Source of the DNA: Candidatus Omnitrophota bacterium
GTDB lineage: Bacteria; Hinthialibacterota; Hinthialibacteria; Hinthialibacterales; Hinthialibacteraceae
Reading direction: 5' to 3'
Length of the DNA: 64,000 nucleotides
Assembly: GCA_040755155.1 (NCBI GenBank)
Contig: JBFMBP010000002.1
Span: forward strand, 4,568-68,567
A program made the translations under genes and the position numbers. A model generated the notes under the pieces. The model was not told the DNA's origin and did not search any database. It saw only the letters and a program-made list of their open reading frames with translations. This document shows, piece by piece, positions 43,295 to 52,156 of the stretch (its first letter is position 1; each line of letters starts with the position of its first letter).

Positions 43295-43366
43295 AAGAAA
43301 AAGTGCAGACTAAGGTGCACCCCATACTGGCGGCGATCTTTCCGATTGGGGACGTCGGAAGGGAGG

Positions 43367-44758
43367 TTACGCCTCCTTACGATGTCCCGGCAGCGTCTCC
43401 CATAACGTAAGAAACAGAATTTTTAAATCGAGCAGAATAGACATGTTGTTGATATAGGCGAGATCGTACCGAAGCTTATGCTCGACGGGGGAATTGTAGA
43501 AGCCGTGAATTTGCGCCAATCCCGTCATGCCCGGCCGCACCGATTCCCGCAGACGGTAGGCGGGAATCTCTTCTTCGAAGCGCTGGGCGAAATGAGGACG
43601 TTCCGGCCGCGGTCCCACCAGGCTCATTTCACCGCGCAACACATTGATCAGCTGGGGCGTTTCGTCCAAATGCCAGCGCCGCAAAAAACGTCCCACAGGC
43701 GTGACGCGAGGGTCTTCCTCCCAGGATAAGACCGGTCCGGTTTCCGTTTCGGCGTCTATGTACATTGTGCGAAATTTGTAAAGAGTGAAGTATTTTCCAT
43801 CTTTCCCGATCCGTTCCTGCCGATAAAAAAGAGGTCCCGGACTGCTGGTTTTGATGGCGATGGCGATGAAGGGAGACAAAATCGAGAGAAAAAGGAGCGT
43901 AATGGCGGATGCGGCGATGTCGATCGTCCGCTTGACGAAAACGCCCCAATCGCTCAACGATCCCGAATCCACGTTAATAAGCGGGATGCCCGCCACCTGT
44001 TCGATTTCCACCTGTCCGATGGTCACTTCGTACAGTTCGGGAAGCAGCCGCGTTTTACATCCCGTCGCCTGGCAGGCGGAGATGATGTCCAACAATTCCT
44101 GGCGGTTTGCTATCTGGCTGGTGACGATGATTTCGTCGATCCGATGCTGTTCCACAAGTTGGCGCAAGTCGCTCATTTTTCCCAGAGTGGGAGAACCGTT
44201 CGCCCGGCTTTCGATATCGTCGTCCACCAAACCCACGACTTCGTGACCTAATCTCGAATACTGTTGAATGTCGCGTTGCACGCTTTCGCCCAACGCTCCC
44301 GCTCCCACGATGAGAATCCGGGTGCGGTCGTAAGCCCAACGCCTGCGTCTTTCCAAATACAAGATGCGCCATAGAGCGACGCCCGCCCAACTGAATAAAT
44401 AATTCAAGGCGACGATGGATTGAGATATTTCATAGGAAGGGAAGAGATATTTCCCCGAGTAGAGAATCGTCAGATACTCGATGGCGTGGGCTGAGAGCAT
44501 CGATGCGCCTGTAATATAAAGAACATCGAAACTCGTGAGGCTGCGGCTGAAGTTGTATAATCGGAAAACCATCAGCGAACCGAGGCGGATGAGAAGGATC
44601 GGCAGGATTAATTTAAGATAAATCGCACTGTTTTCGGGACGAAATTCTTGAAACCGGACCAGAAACGATAAGGCGAGAGCGGAGGGTACGACGATCGCGT
44701 CTATTATCAAAAATTTCCACAATGGGCCTTTGGGGGCGCCTTTTTTCGGCATGGGCAT
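43367..44758 (-). CDS. Polyprenyl-phosphate sugar-1-phosphate transferase (WcaJ/WbaP type)
   Basis: 463 residues. Starts exopolysaccharide or O-antigen repeat-unit synthesis by moving a sugar phosphate to undecaprenyl phosphate. Four or five N-terminal helices, a central Rossmann-like domain (RILIVGAGALGESVQRDIQQ), and the catalytic C-terminal domain: KRTIDIAASAITLLFLSILS, RQERIGKDGKYFTLYKFRTM, DETPQLINVLRGEMSLVGPR and RPGMTGLAQIHG. No glycosyltransferases of a full cluster lie next to it, though one lies at the right end of the window. ATG 44752 is an alternative start. Confidence 0.92.
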   Translation of the reverse strand: MPMPKKGAPKGPLWKFLIIDAIVVPSALALSFLVRFQEFRPENSAIYLKLILPILLIRLGSLMVFRLYNFSRSLTSFDVLYITGASMLSAHAIEYLTILYSGKYLFPSYEISQSIVALNYLFSWAGVALWRILYLERRRRWAYDRTRILIVGAGALGESVQRDIQQYSRLGHEVVGLVDDDIESRANGSPTLGKMSDLRQLVEQHRIDEIIVTSQIANRQELLDIISACQATGCKTRLLPELYEVTIGQVEIEQVAGIPLINVDSGSLSDWGVFVKRTIDIAASAITLLFLSILSPFIAIAIKTSSPGPLFYRQERIGKDGKYFTLYKFRTMYIDAETETGPVLSWEEDPRVTPVGRFLRRWHLDETPQLINVLRGEMSLVGPRPERPHFAQRFEEEIPAYRLRESVRPGMTGLAQIHGFYNSPVEHKLRYDLAYINNMSILLDLKILFLTLWETLPGHRKEA

Positions 44759-45080
44759 CTATCCATCGATCGATCCTTCCATACGGAGGATCGAGATATT
44801 CAATATTTCTTATTAATTCATTAACGCGCAAAGGCCGTTTTCCGATAAATAGGCCATCTTACATTTCCTCTCCCAAAGGGGGAGAGAATGGAAATGCGAA
44901 ACATGAGTTATTAAATCGATATATGGGAATTACTTTACCATCGTCTTGGCAATCCCCCAAGCCGCTGTCAGATTCAGGATGACAATCGCGACGAACCATG
45001 TTATAAGAGCCGTGGGAAAAGAGCAATCGGCGCCGCAAAGCGCCGTCATGACGATGGCGGAACGGCGTAATGAAACGATC
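44759..45080. other. Divergent intergenic region
   Basis: No gene supported. It separates divergent starts of the sugar transferase and the YfhO-like gene and so should hold both promoters, but I see no convincing pair. A CTCTCCCAAAGGGGGAGAG palindrome lies at about 44869-44887. An in-frame upstream extension of the YfhO-like gene (from 44946) looks non-coding. Confidence 0.5.
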
Positions 45081-47909
45081 ATGATGAATCAAGATTCGCT
45101 TCCATCGGCGCCAGCCTTAACGAAAACGGATGGCTGGTTTATTTTGTTACTGGCTTTTTTGGCGGTAATGTTTCATTATCCGATCGTTTTTCAGGGACAT
45201 CTTCCTCTGGATGAAGATTCGCTTCTTTTCTTTTATCCTCTTCGCTTATTGCACGCCGATCCCTTTGTTGGTTTATGGGACCCTTATTTATTCTGCGGTT
45301 ATTCCCGCGACGACAATCCGCAATCCCAACTCTTATATTGGCCCAATTTCATCATGAAGATTTTTCCTTCGCCCTTTGGGTGCGGTTTATTGTTGATCGG
45401 CCATTTTATGCTGGGGGGCGGATTGATGCTCCTTTTGCTGAGAGGATTGGGATTACAGCCGCCAGCGGCGTTTTTCGGCGCATTGGCGTTTCTTCTGAGC
45501 GCGTTTTGGCGGTGCAAGATTGCGAATATGGGATTGCTCGAAGGCGTCAGTTGGCTTCCGGGATTGCTTTATTTCTATCTTTCCGCCCTGGAAAGGAGAA
45601 AGTGGGCGCCATGTTTGCCCGCGGCATTCTTTTTATCCATGACGATCCTGGCGGGCGTTCCCCACACGGCGGCTTATGCTTTTCTGTTTCTGGCGATTCT
45701 TTCGATTTTTTACGGCGGACGCCGATCGTCTTCTCTTTTTGCGGCCGGCGCGTTGATCCTCACGGCGGGAGCGTCCATTCTGCTGACAGTTGGGATGTGG
45801 CTGCCCGCGCTTCTCAACGTTGGCGAGACGCTGCGCGGACGATTGGATTACGCCGAGGCGATGGCGGGTTCACTGGATTGGCGCCAATTATGGAAATCGT
45901 TTTTCGGCGGCCTTTCGCAGCAGGAAATTTCCCGATGCGATCCTTGGGAAGGGACCTGTTATATCGGAATCACGGCTCTTTTCTTCATCCCGGCGGGATG
46001 GAAGCGCGTTTCTTCACCATTGCGTTATGGATTGGCTTCCGCCGCGGCGTTGGCGGTTCTCTTGACCTTGGGAGACGACGGTATTCTCTCCCGCTGGCTT
46101 TACGATTGGCTTCCCGGCTGGGATCGGTTCAACTTACCCAACCGTTCGCTGCTCATGGCGGCTATCGCGCTTCCTATCTTTTCCGCCTATGGCTTTCAGG
46201 CATGGACGGAAGATTCGGAGAAATCCCGCCGCGTCTATTATTTCTTATGGGCGGCAACGTTGATATGTTTATCCGTCTATCTTCTCGCGGCGGCATTCGA
46301 TCCTTGGGTATGGCGGACGACGGTTCATTCCGCCATGACGAAAACCTTCATTCCCGACTCGCTCTCCGACGGACGATGGGCTTTTCTGATGTTTTGTTTC
46401 TGGGCGGCATTGACCGGCTTCGTTCTTCTCGCCCTATATGCCAAAAAAATCCGGCCGGGCTTGGCGAATTGTCTTTTATGTCTATTACTGATCGCCCAAT
46501 CGATGCAATACGGCCAGCGTCTTTTTTTGCAAACCGCGGCGCCCGATTTCTTCGATCCCCCCGCGAGCGTACAAAACATTCAAAAGAAAACGACGCCGAA
46601 GGAGTTGCATCGCGTATGCGGCTTTGCTCCCTTCATCGATGTGGGAAGCGACGTGCGCGTGAAATGGATACGTCCCGCCCTCATGCACCGCCTTTCCGAT
46701 GTTTACCGGCTTTATGACGTTCAAGGCTACGATCCCGCCGCTCCCCGACGTTACGCCGAACTCCTGCGCGCCTGGGGGGGGCAATCCCCCGCCTCGGATC
46801 CGAATCGTACGGTGCGGCTGAAGACGCTGCCCCCCGCTTTGCTGAATTTGTTGGGAGTGCGGTATGCGATCGGTTATCCCCACTACGAATCGCTTTATAC
46901 GGGCCGTAGCGATCAGGCCGGTCCCTGCCATTTGGAAACCGCTCCCGCCGAACCTATCACGGCGGAGGCGATTCAATTCCGTTGGCTGATGGCGGGCGCT
47001 TTGGGCTTGGCTCAAGGCTCCGAAGCGGGCCGCGTCCGCATCCTGCGCGCCAGCCAGGCGGTGGAAACGTTTCCCATCCGCGTGGGCGTGGATATCGCCA
47101 ATTATGTTTTGGAGAACGCCCGGCATCGCCCCGCCGGCGAATACCGCTGGTTTCCCATACCCAGCGAGCGGGGTTATACGCAGGTGCGGCAATATCTAGC
47201 CTATTATCCTTTCAGCGCCACACGGGAAGTCGATCGCGTCGCCGTGGAATTCGACGCTCCCGTCCGTTATTCTCTCTTTGAAATCGCTCTCATGACGGAA
47301 GATAAAAATGGACTTGTCCTTTCCCCCGAAAAGGGCGAGTTGCCAATCTATGAAAATCCATCCGCTTTTCCCGCTGTCTACTTGACCCGCAATCTTTTTT
47401 GGTATGAAAACGCGGATGAAATTATCGCCGGATCGAACCAGCGCCAGCCGGGAGAGGAAATCCCGGCGTTCTTGCATAAGGGCGATGAGATCGTCATGGA
47501 AAAGTCTCCCTTGCAAACGGAACAATCCGCCGAAAACGCCGTCGAATTCACCCGTCCAGATTCCGACCGTTTCTTTATTCATGTCAAGGCGAAATACGAC
47601 GGCCTTCTGGTCGTTACGGAGAATTATTCGCCCTCTTGGCGGGCGAACGTCGACGGCAAGCCTTCTCCCATCGTCCGCGCCAATTACGCTTTCATGGCGT
47701 TGCCGGTAGCCAGCGGCGAGCATACGATTCAATTGATATACTCGCCTCGGCCCTATTACATCGGATGCGCCATCAGCGCGGCGGCGTTGACGGTTTTGCT
47801 TTTGTTGATGACTCTATCCGCACGGGATTGGTTAAAGCCCGCCTCGCATAGAACCTCATGGAGCGAGTTCAAAGAAATTTATGAAACTGCCCGGCATTCC
47901 GCCGATTGA
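45081..47909 (+). CDS. YfhO-like large membrane protein
   Basis: 942 residues from ATG 45081 (ATG 45084 equally possible). About twelve predicted helices in the first half (DGWFILLLAFLAVMFHYPIV as the first) and a large extracytoplasmic C-terminal part that ends in one more helix (IGCAISAAALTVLLLLMTL). The region after the first helix has two acidic residues (LPLDEDS) and the WNPYLFGG-like motif LWDPYLFCGY, as in YfhO and related GT-C enzymes. YfhO-type proteins modify envelope glycans with sugar from a lipid carrier; the true substrate here is unknown. M20 peptidase follows after 23 bp. Confidence 0.7.
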   Translation: MMNQDSLPSAPALTKTDGWFILLLAFLAVMFHYPIVFQGHLPLDEDSLLFFYPLRLLHADPFVGLWDPYLFCGYSRDDNPQSQLLYWPNFIMKIFPSPFGCGLLLIGHFMLGGGLMLLLLRGLGLQPPAAFFGALAFLLSAFWRCKIANMGLLEGVSWLPGLLYFYLSALERRKWAPCLPAAFFLSMTILAGVPHTAAYAFLFLAILSIFYGGRRSSSLFAAGALILTAGASILLTVGMWLPALLNVGETLRGRLDYAEAMAGSLDWRQLWKSFFGGLSQQEISRCDPWEGTCYIGITALFFIPAGWKRVSSPLRYGLASAAALAVLLTLGDDGILSRWLYDWLPGWDRFNLPNRSLLMAAIALPIFSAYGFQAWTEDSEKSRRVYYFLWAATLICLSVYLLAAAFDPWVWRTTVHSAMTKTFIPDSLSDGRWAFLMFCFWAALTGFVLLALYAKKIRPGLANCLLCLLLIAQSMQYGQRLFLQTAAPDFFDPPASVQNIQKKTTPKELHRVCGFAPFIDVGSDVRVKWIRPALMHRLSDVYRLYDVQGYDPAAPRRYAELLRAWGGQSPASDPNRTVRLKTLPPALLNLLGVRYAIGYPHYESLYTGRSDQAGPCHLETAPAEPITAEAIQFRWLMAGALGLAQGSEAGRVRILRASQAVETFPIRVGVDIANYVLENARHRPAGEYRWFPIPSERGYTQVRQYLAYYPFSATREVDRVAVEFDAPVRYSLFEIALMTEDKNGLVLSPEKGELPIYENPSAFPAVYLTRNLFWYENADEIIAGSNQRQPGEEIPAFLHKGDEIVMEKSPLQTEQSAENAVEFTRPDSDRFFIHVKAKYDGLLVVTENYSPSWRANVDGKPSPIVRANYAFMALPVASGEHTIQLIYSPRPYYIGCAISAAALTVLLLLMTLSARDWLKPASHRTSWSEFKEIYETARHSAD

Positions 47910-47932
47910 ATAGGCGGTTTTGGAGACAATCA

Positions 47933-49189
47933 ATGATCGACGGCAAGATTCGGAAAAACATCCGGCAGTATCTGCAATCGCAACGGAAGGAAATGATCGA
48001 ATGGACGCAGCGGTTGTGCGCTTTTGCGACGGAGAATCCTCCCGGCCGGGATTACGCGCCCTGCGTGGATTTTCTCGACGCCGAGGCGCGTTCGGCAGGA
48101 TTGAAAACGAAAATAATAAGAGTCCCCTTGGCGATCCAAAAACAACTGGCGCCGCCGGAAACGTGGGATTATCCACGGCTTAATCTGATCGCCCGCTGGA
48201 ACGTTCGCGCTTCCCAAACGCTGCACTTCAACGGCCATTACGACGTAGTGCCAGTCTCTAGCGATTGGAAGACCGATCCTTATGCGCCTGTAGTCAAAAG
48301 TAAAAAACTCTACGGACGGGGAACCAGCGATATGAAGGGATGCCTGGCCGCCATGATCTACGCCGTCAAGGCGTTGAGAACCTGTGGCTTGCAGCCCGCC
48401 TGGAACCTGGAACTTTCCTTCACTTGCGACGAGGAGATCGGCGGCGAATGCGGCGCGGGCTATATCGTGAAAAATAAAATCGTACGCCCCGACGCCGCCG
48501 TCGTCTGTGAGGGGGGATCGGAAGACCTCATCGCTTACGGCCATCGCGGCGTTTTTTGGGCGGATGCGACGGTTTTCGGAGTCTCGGGCCACGGCTCCAC
48601 GCCCAGCAGCGGCGTCAACGCTTTCGAAAAGGGGATGCGATTGGCCGAGCGTTTCCGCGCCATGCACGAGAGAGTCTCCGACCGCCAATCGGCTTATGTC
48701 ATGAGCAATCCGGAATACAAACATCCCAGCCTGACGATGGGCGGGCTCGCTGAAGGCGGCGCGAAAGTGAATACGATTCCCGACCGCTTCCACTTTACCA
48801 TCGACCGCCGCCTGATTCCTGAAGAGAACATCGCTCAAGTCCAAAGCGAATTCGAAGCCGAGATACGAGAGATGAAAAAAGAAGACAAACGATTCAAAGC
48901 CAAACTGGAAACGATCGAAGGATTCAACGCCGGCATCACCAATCCCAACTCTTCGATATGCAAAATCGCTCAAGAAGCTGTCAGCGGCGTCCTTGGCCGG
49001 GAAGCGAAATTGCTTCTCTTCGGCGCTTTCACCGATTTGCACTTTTTCACCAACCAGGGCCGATGCCCGACCATAGGCTATGGCGTCAGCGGAAACGGCA
49101 TTCATAGCAGCCGCGAATATCTCGATATCCCATCTCTGGTTGATACGGCCGCCGTCTACGCCGAAATCGCGCTGAGAATGCCGCGATAG
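47933..49189 (+). CDS. M20-family peptidase or deacylase (ArgE/DapE-like)
   Basis: 418 residues. Two-metal hydrolase: metal ligands in HFNGHYDVVPVS (His and Asp), GRGTSDMKGCLAAMIYA (Asp) and the catalytic DEEIGGECGAGY. The dimerisation domain and the C-terminal GVSGNGIHSSREYLDI (His ligand) are complete. Members remove acyl groups from amino acids or split dipeptides; exact substrate cannot be told. The start ATG 47933 has GGAGAC before it. A degraded copy of the gene's last 35 codons is found at 52022-52126. Confidence 0.88.
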   Translation: MIDGKIRKNIRQYLQSQRKEMIEWTQRLCAFATENPPGRDYAPCVDFLDAEARSAGLKTKIIRVPLAIQKQLAPPETWDYPRLNLIARWNVRASQTLHFNGHYDVVPVSSDWKTDPYAPVVKSKKLYGRGTSDMKGCLAAMIYAVKALRTCGLQPAWNLELSFTCDEEIGGECGAGYIVKNKIVRPDAAVVCEGGSEDLIAYGHRGVFWADATVFGVSGHGSTPSSGVNAFEKGMRLAERFRAMHERVSDRQSAYVMSNPEYKHPSLTMGGLAEGGAKVNTIPDRFHFTIDRRLIPEENIAQVQSEFEAEIREMKKEDKRFKAKLETIEGFNAGITNPNSSICKIAQEAVSGVLGREAKLLLFGAFTDLHFFTNQGRCPTIGYGVSGNGIHSSREYLDIPSLVDTAAVYAEIALRMPR

Positions 49190-49639
49190 CTGCCTCCATC
49201 CGATGGCTGCATCGAGATAGGAAGAAGTGAGATTGCCATTTTTTTAATTTTTGAGGAAACAGCGTCCGGATGGCCTTTGATTCTGAAAAATGAAGAGCTA
49301 TCATAACCGAAAATCTTGTATTGTAAGCGTCGAAATTTTGTTGCAAACACAGAAGAGTATAGGAGATAATGTTCGATTTTTTATTGGATTGAATTCGCCT
49401 TTCCTTTAGGGAGTCTATGATTGGTTGAGCTCCGTGGAAATCGGCGTTCATTATGTTGCTATGGCCTGGAAGAAATCTTGACATAAGGAATTCGAGCATC
49501 AGAGAATCAGTAGAAAATCTAAAAACGGGGGATTTTTGATTTAAATTGGAAATACCGGTTGCAATTCACGCGGAACCATGATAAAGCGTAATAAAGATTG
49601 GTTTGATTTGTTATCCCAACTATTGGAGGTATCGCAAAA
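49190..49639. other. Intergenic region with a decayed IS end
   Basis: Contains the relic at 49248-49448. The last 190 bp (49449-49639) are unique AT-rich DNA with a TTGGAGG ribosome site before the YeiH-like gene. No other gene is seen. Confidence 0.6.
49248..49448 (-). mobile_element. Relic of the right end of the 54-kb IS
   Basis: About 200 bp match, with many substitutions, the non-coding right part of the complete IS (56002-56204). Shared blocks include TTTTTGAGG, GGATGGCC, ATAACCG, AAGCGTC, TTTTGTTGC/TTTTGCTAC and GTGGAAATCGG. It ends in CCGTGGAAATCGGCGTT, 15 of 17 identical to the IS end. The transposase part is gone. Confidence 0.7.
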
Positions 49640-51085
49640 ATGGAGGAGAATAAGTTAGGAATTAGCGAAGACTGGTTAGCGGTATGGATTGGATTATTTA
49701 TCTTCCTTCTTTCCTTGGGAGTCTTTGCCGATGTCGATCTTCTGGGATGGGTTATTACAACTTCCATCTGGACCGATATCACAAAGGCTTTGAAACCCGT
49801 ATCCGCCAACTATGCCTGGCTCGGAGCGATCCCATCCCTTATCGCCACTTATGTTTTCTTGGTGGCAGTATTATCCATAGGCGCAATAGCTTTAAAAGCT
49901 AAACTAAGCAAATTTATCTATGGCTTTACAGCTATATTTTTTATTAGTTATCTATGTTGGATCGTTGGCAGTTGGGCCTATATTGCAGTAACGACGTCCG
50001 CCGATATGCAGAAATTCGGCATTTCCTGGGCGTTGAAAATGACTTCCGAAGCCGGATTTATTGTGGCTCTTCTCATGGGATTAGTGGTAGGCAACTTTTT
50101 TCCGAGTTTCGCCGATTCCATCAAGGAAGCTGTAAAACCCGAACTATACATCAAAACGGCCATTGTTATTCTCGGCGGCTTCATCGGCATTACGGCGGTG
50201 GAAAAACTTGGATTAGCGACGGCTGTTATGTTCCGCGGGTTATGCGCGATCATTGAAGCTTATTTGATTTACTGGGCGGTGGTGTACTATGTTGCGCGCA
50301 AATACTTCAAATTCAGCCGGGAGTGGGCTGCTCCTTTGGCGTCGGGAATTTCCATCTGCGGAGTATCCGCGGCCATCGCCACCGGAAGCGCCATCCGCGC
50401 GCGCCCTGTGATTCCCATTATGGTTTCTTCGCTGGTTGTGATCTTTGCGGTTGTCGAGTTATTGTTCCTTCCCTTCGTGGCGCAGCATTTTCTTTACCAG
50501 GAGCCCATGGTGGCGGGAGCATGGATGGGTCTCGCCGTCAAAACCGATGGCGCCGCCGTGGCCAGCGGCGCTGTAACCGATGCTCTAATTAGGGCGCAGG
50601 CGCTTGCCGCCGATGGAATTAATTACCAAGAAGGTTGGATCATGGGCGCCGCTACGACGGTGAAAGTATTTATCGATATCTTCATCGGCATTTGGGCTTT
50701 CATCCTGGCTATTATTTGGTGCACCGTTATCGAAAGCAAGCCGGGGGAAAAAGTCAGAATCGGTGAAATCTGGCAGCGATTCCCCAAATTCGTCATAGGG
50801 TATGTCGTAACATTTTTAGTCATTCTTTTGATCGGAATGAATTTTCCCGATCTAACAAACAAAACCAAAGCGGCCATGGGCGAGAGCAATGTCTTGCGAG
50901 GGATTTTCTTTACCATGACCTTTTTTACGATCGGCGTTGTTTCTCATTTCAAAAAATTGTGGGAGGAGGGTATAGGAAAACTAGCCGCCGTTTATATTCT
51001 ATGCCTTTTTGGCTTCATCATTTGGATCGGGCTGTTCATATCCTGGCTGTTCTTCCATGGAGTGAAACCCCCGGTGGTAGGATAA
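49640..51085 (+). CDS. YeiH-family (UPF0324) membrane transporter
   Basis: 481 residues with about twelve predicted helices. The core matches the YeiH/UPF0324 family: ISICGVSAAIATGSAIRARP, then VIPIMVSSLVVIFAVVELLF and MGLAVKTDGAAVASGAVTDA. It is longer than usual (about 340) owing to extra N-terminal helices (1-130). Members have been annotated as putative sulfate exporters; that is not proven for this one. ATG 49640 is preceded by TTGGAGG. A 53-residue membrane peptide gene follows after 24 bp and shares its terminator. Confidence 0.8.
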   Translation: MEENKLGISEDWLAVWIGLFIFLLSLGVFADVDLLGWVITTSIWTDITKALKPVSANYAWLGAIPSLIATYVFLVAVLSIGAIALKAKLSKFIYGFTAIFFISYLCWIVGSWAYIAVTTSADMQKFGISWALKMTSEAGFIVALLMGLVVGNFFPSFADSIKEAVKPELYIKTAIVILGGFIGITAVEKLGLATAVMFRGLCAIIEAYLIYWAVVYYVARKYFKFSREWAAPLASGISICGVSAAIATGSAIRARPVIPIMVSSLVVIFAVVELLFLPFVAQHFLYQEPMVAGAWMGLAVKTDGAAVASGAVTDALIRAQALAADGINYQEGWIMGAATTVKVFIDIFIGIWAFILAIIWCTVIESKPGEKVRIGEIWQRFPKFVIGYVVTFLVILLIGMNFPDLTNKTKAAMGESNVLRGIFFTMTFFTIGVVSHFKKLWEEGIGKLAAVYILCLFGFIIWIGLFISWLFFHGVKPPVVG

Positions 51086-51109
51086 CGAAATTAAAGGAGG
51101 CGTTCTTAT

Positions 51110-51271
51110 ATGTCAACAAAACCGAAACTTTCCGAAGAACTGAAAAAGATGGAATACGAACCGCTCCTGAGTATCGAAAAAAAACTCATTGGCTGGAGCA
51201 TCGGACTCGGACTAGTTTTGCTCTTCTTGCTTTACTGGGTTAGTGTTATTTTTTTTCCGGGCGGCCATTAA
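51110..51271 (+). CDS. 53-residue single-pass membrane protein, partner of the YeiH-like transporter
   Basis: ATG 51110 to TAA 51271, with a very strong ribosome site AAAGGAGGCG (51093-51102) at good spacing. Polar N-terminus (MSTKPKLSEELKKMEYEPLL) and one hydrophobic helix (LIGWSIGLGLVLLFLLYWVS). A clear intrinsic terminator follows after 27 bp. This context makes it a real gene although no family is recognised. It may be an accessory subunit of the transporter, as small single-helix partners of transporters are common. Confidence 0.75.
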   Translation: MSTKPKLSEELKKMEYEPLLSIEKKLIGWSIGLGLVLLFLLYWVSVIFFPGGH

Positions 51272-51298
51272 ATCCGATAATATTGATTATCCGATTAG

Positions 51299-51326
51299 AG
51301 CGGGGCATGATGCGCCCCGCTTTTTT
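51299..51326 (+). terminator. Rho-independent terminator after the YeiH-like operon
   Basis: Perfect stem AGCGGGGC/GCCCCGCT with a 7-base loop, followed by six T. The clearest terminator of the window. Confidence 0.85.
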
Positions 51327-51460
51327 ATGGCCATATGCTTTGTAAATAATAACGAAACTAATGAGGCTCTTGCAAAAATGTTTAAATCCAATTTTCAATT
51401 CTCCCCCCAAGATTGGGGGGAGTTAGAGGGGGGTTGATTTGGTTAAGCTTAAAACAACCC

Positions 51461-51632
51461 CCTCCTAACCCAATGTCATTAAGTTAAGGCGTAAATTAAC
51501 GCAATTCCATTCCCTCGCCCTCTGGGAGAGGGTTAGGGTGAGGGGAAGTTCAATCAATTCTTGCTAATATGCGTCCTTTTTTTGATAAAGAAAATTATAT
51601 TAACCTTAACTTAATGGCATTGCCTCCTAACC
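51461..51632. repeat. 10-bp target-site duplication around the MITE
   Basis: CCTCCTAACC lies at 51461-51470 and again at 51623-51632. Uninterrupted copies of the host repeat (5769, 11758, 57543) have it once at this place. Confidence 0.85.
51471..51622. mobile_element. 152-bp MITE with 19-bp inverted ends
   Basis: Ends CAATGTCATTAAGTTAAGG and CCTTAACTTAATGGCATTG are inverted repeats with one mismatch. No coding capacity. Its interior holds copy 3 of the GC-rich stem repeat (51512-51545). The 10-bp target duplication fits IS4-type transposases in general (9-12 bp); no matching full element is in this window. Confidence 0.85.
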
Positions 51633-51677
51633 TCCCCCAAACTTGGGGGAGGAATAAGGGAATTTTGCAAGAGGCTC

Positions 51678-52021
51678 TTGTATAATATGGTTCTTCACGG
51701 AATTGAGTGATTTGGTGCGACTCGCTATAGAATGTTTCCTTATTGAAAGCAGGACATCCACCTCGATATCTTCTGATAAAAGATTGATATATTCGGAGAA
51801 GTTGCGCTTCATAACCTGCTTAAAATGTATGTTTTAGTAATTCAGGGGATTTGCCCCATCGCTTGTTGAAACTTAGAGGCAGAGCAGGGCGGTAAAGGCA
51901 AGGCGTAGCCAGCCTTTGTACTTTATGCAAAATGATGACGTGAAGGAAACGGCTAATACCGTTTGCCATTTGATATAAGGTATAACCAACAACATTGAGG
52001 GGAGGACGAGGCTTCCCCAGC
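51678..52021. other. Intergenic region before the antiporter gene
   Basis: No gene. Holds a piece of the GGCAAGGCG-type repeat (about 51885-51920), also seen near 2850 and 3020. Otherwise unremarkable AT-rich DNA. Confidence 0.5.
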
Positions 52022-52126
52022 GGCGTTAGCGGAGACGACATCCATGGCAGCCGCGAACATCTCGACATCTCATCCCTTGCGGATACAGCCGCTGTTTACG
52101 CCAAAATCGCCAAGAAAATGCCTCGC
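52022..52126 (+). pseudogene. Tail fragment of a second M20 peptidase gene
   Basis: 35 codons reading GVSGDDIHGSREHLDISSLA then DTAAVYAKIAKKMPR, homologous to the last residues of the intact peptidase (GVSGNGIHSSREYLDIPSLV, DTAAVYAEIALRMPR). The stop codon is lost, so its frame runs into the antiporter gene. Nothing of the rest of the gene is left. Confidence 0.8.
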
Positions 52127-52156
52127 TGGAGGCTTTTCTGGAATAATCGTCTAACT

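Larger units (their letters stand above)
51363..51677. repeat. 153-bp palindromic repeat, copy C, split by a MITE
   Basis: Left half 51363-51470 and right half 51623-51677 together give the usual element with ends GAGGCTCTTGCAAAAA and TTTTGCAAGAGGCTC. In the middle a 152-bp element has inserted and doubled CCTCCTAACC. Confidence 0.85.

Noticed and set aside
47930-49105. 391-codon frame opposite the M20 peptidase
   Set aside because: Antisense shadow; the peptidase shows all metal motifs.
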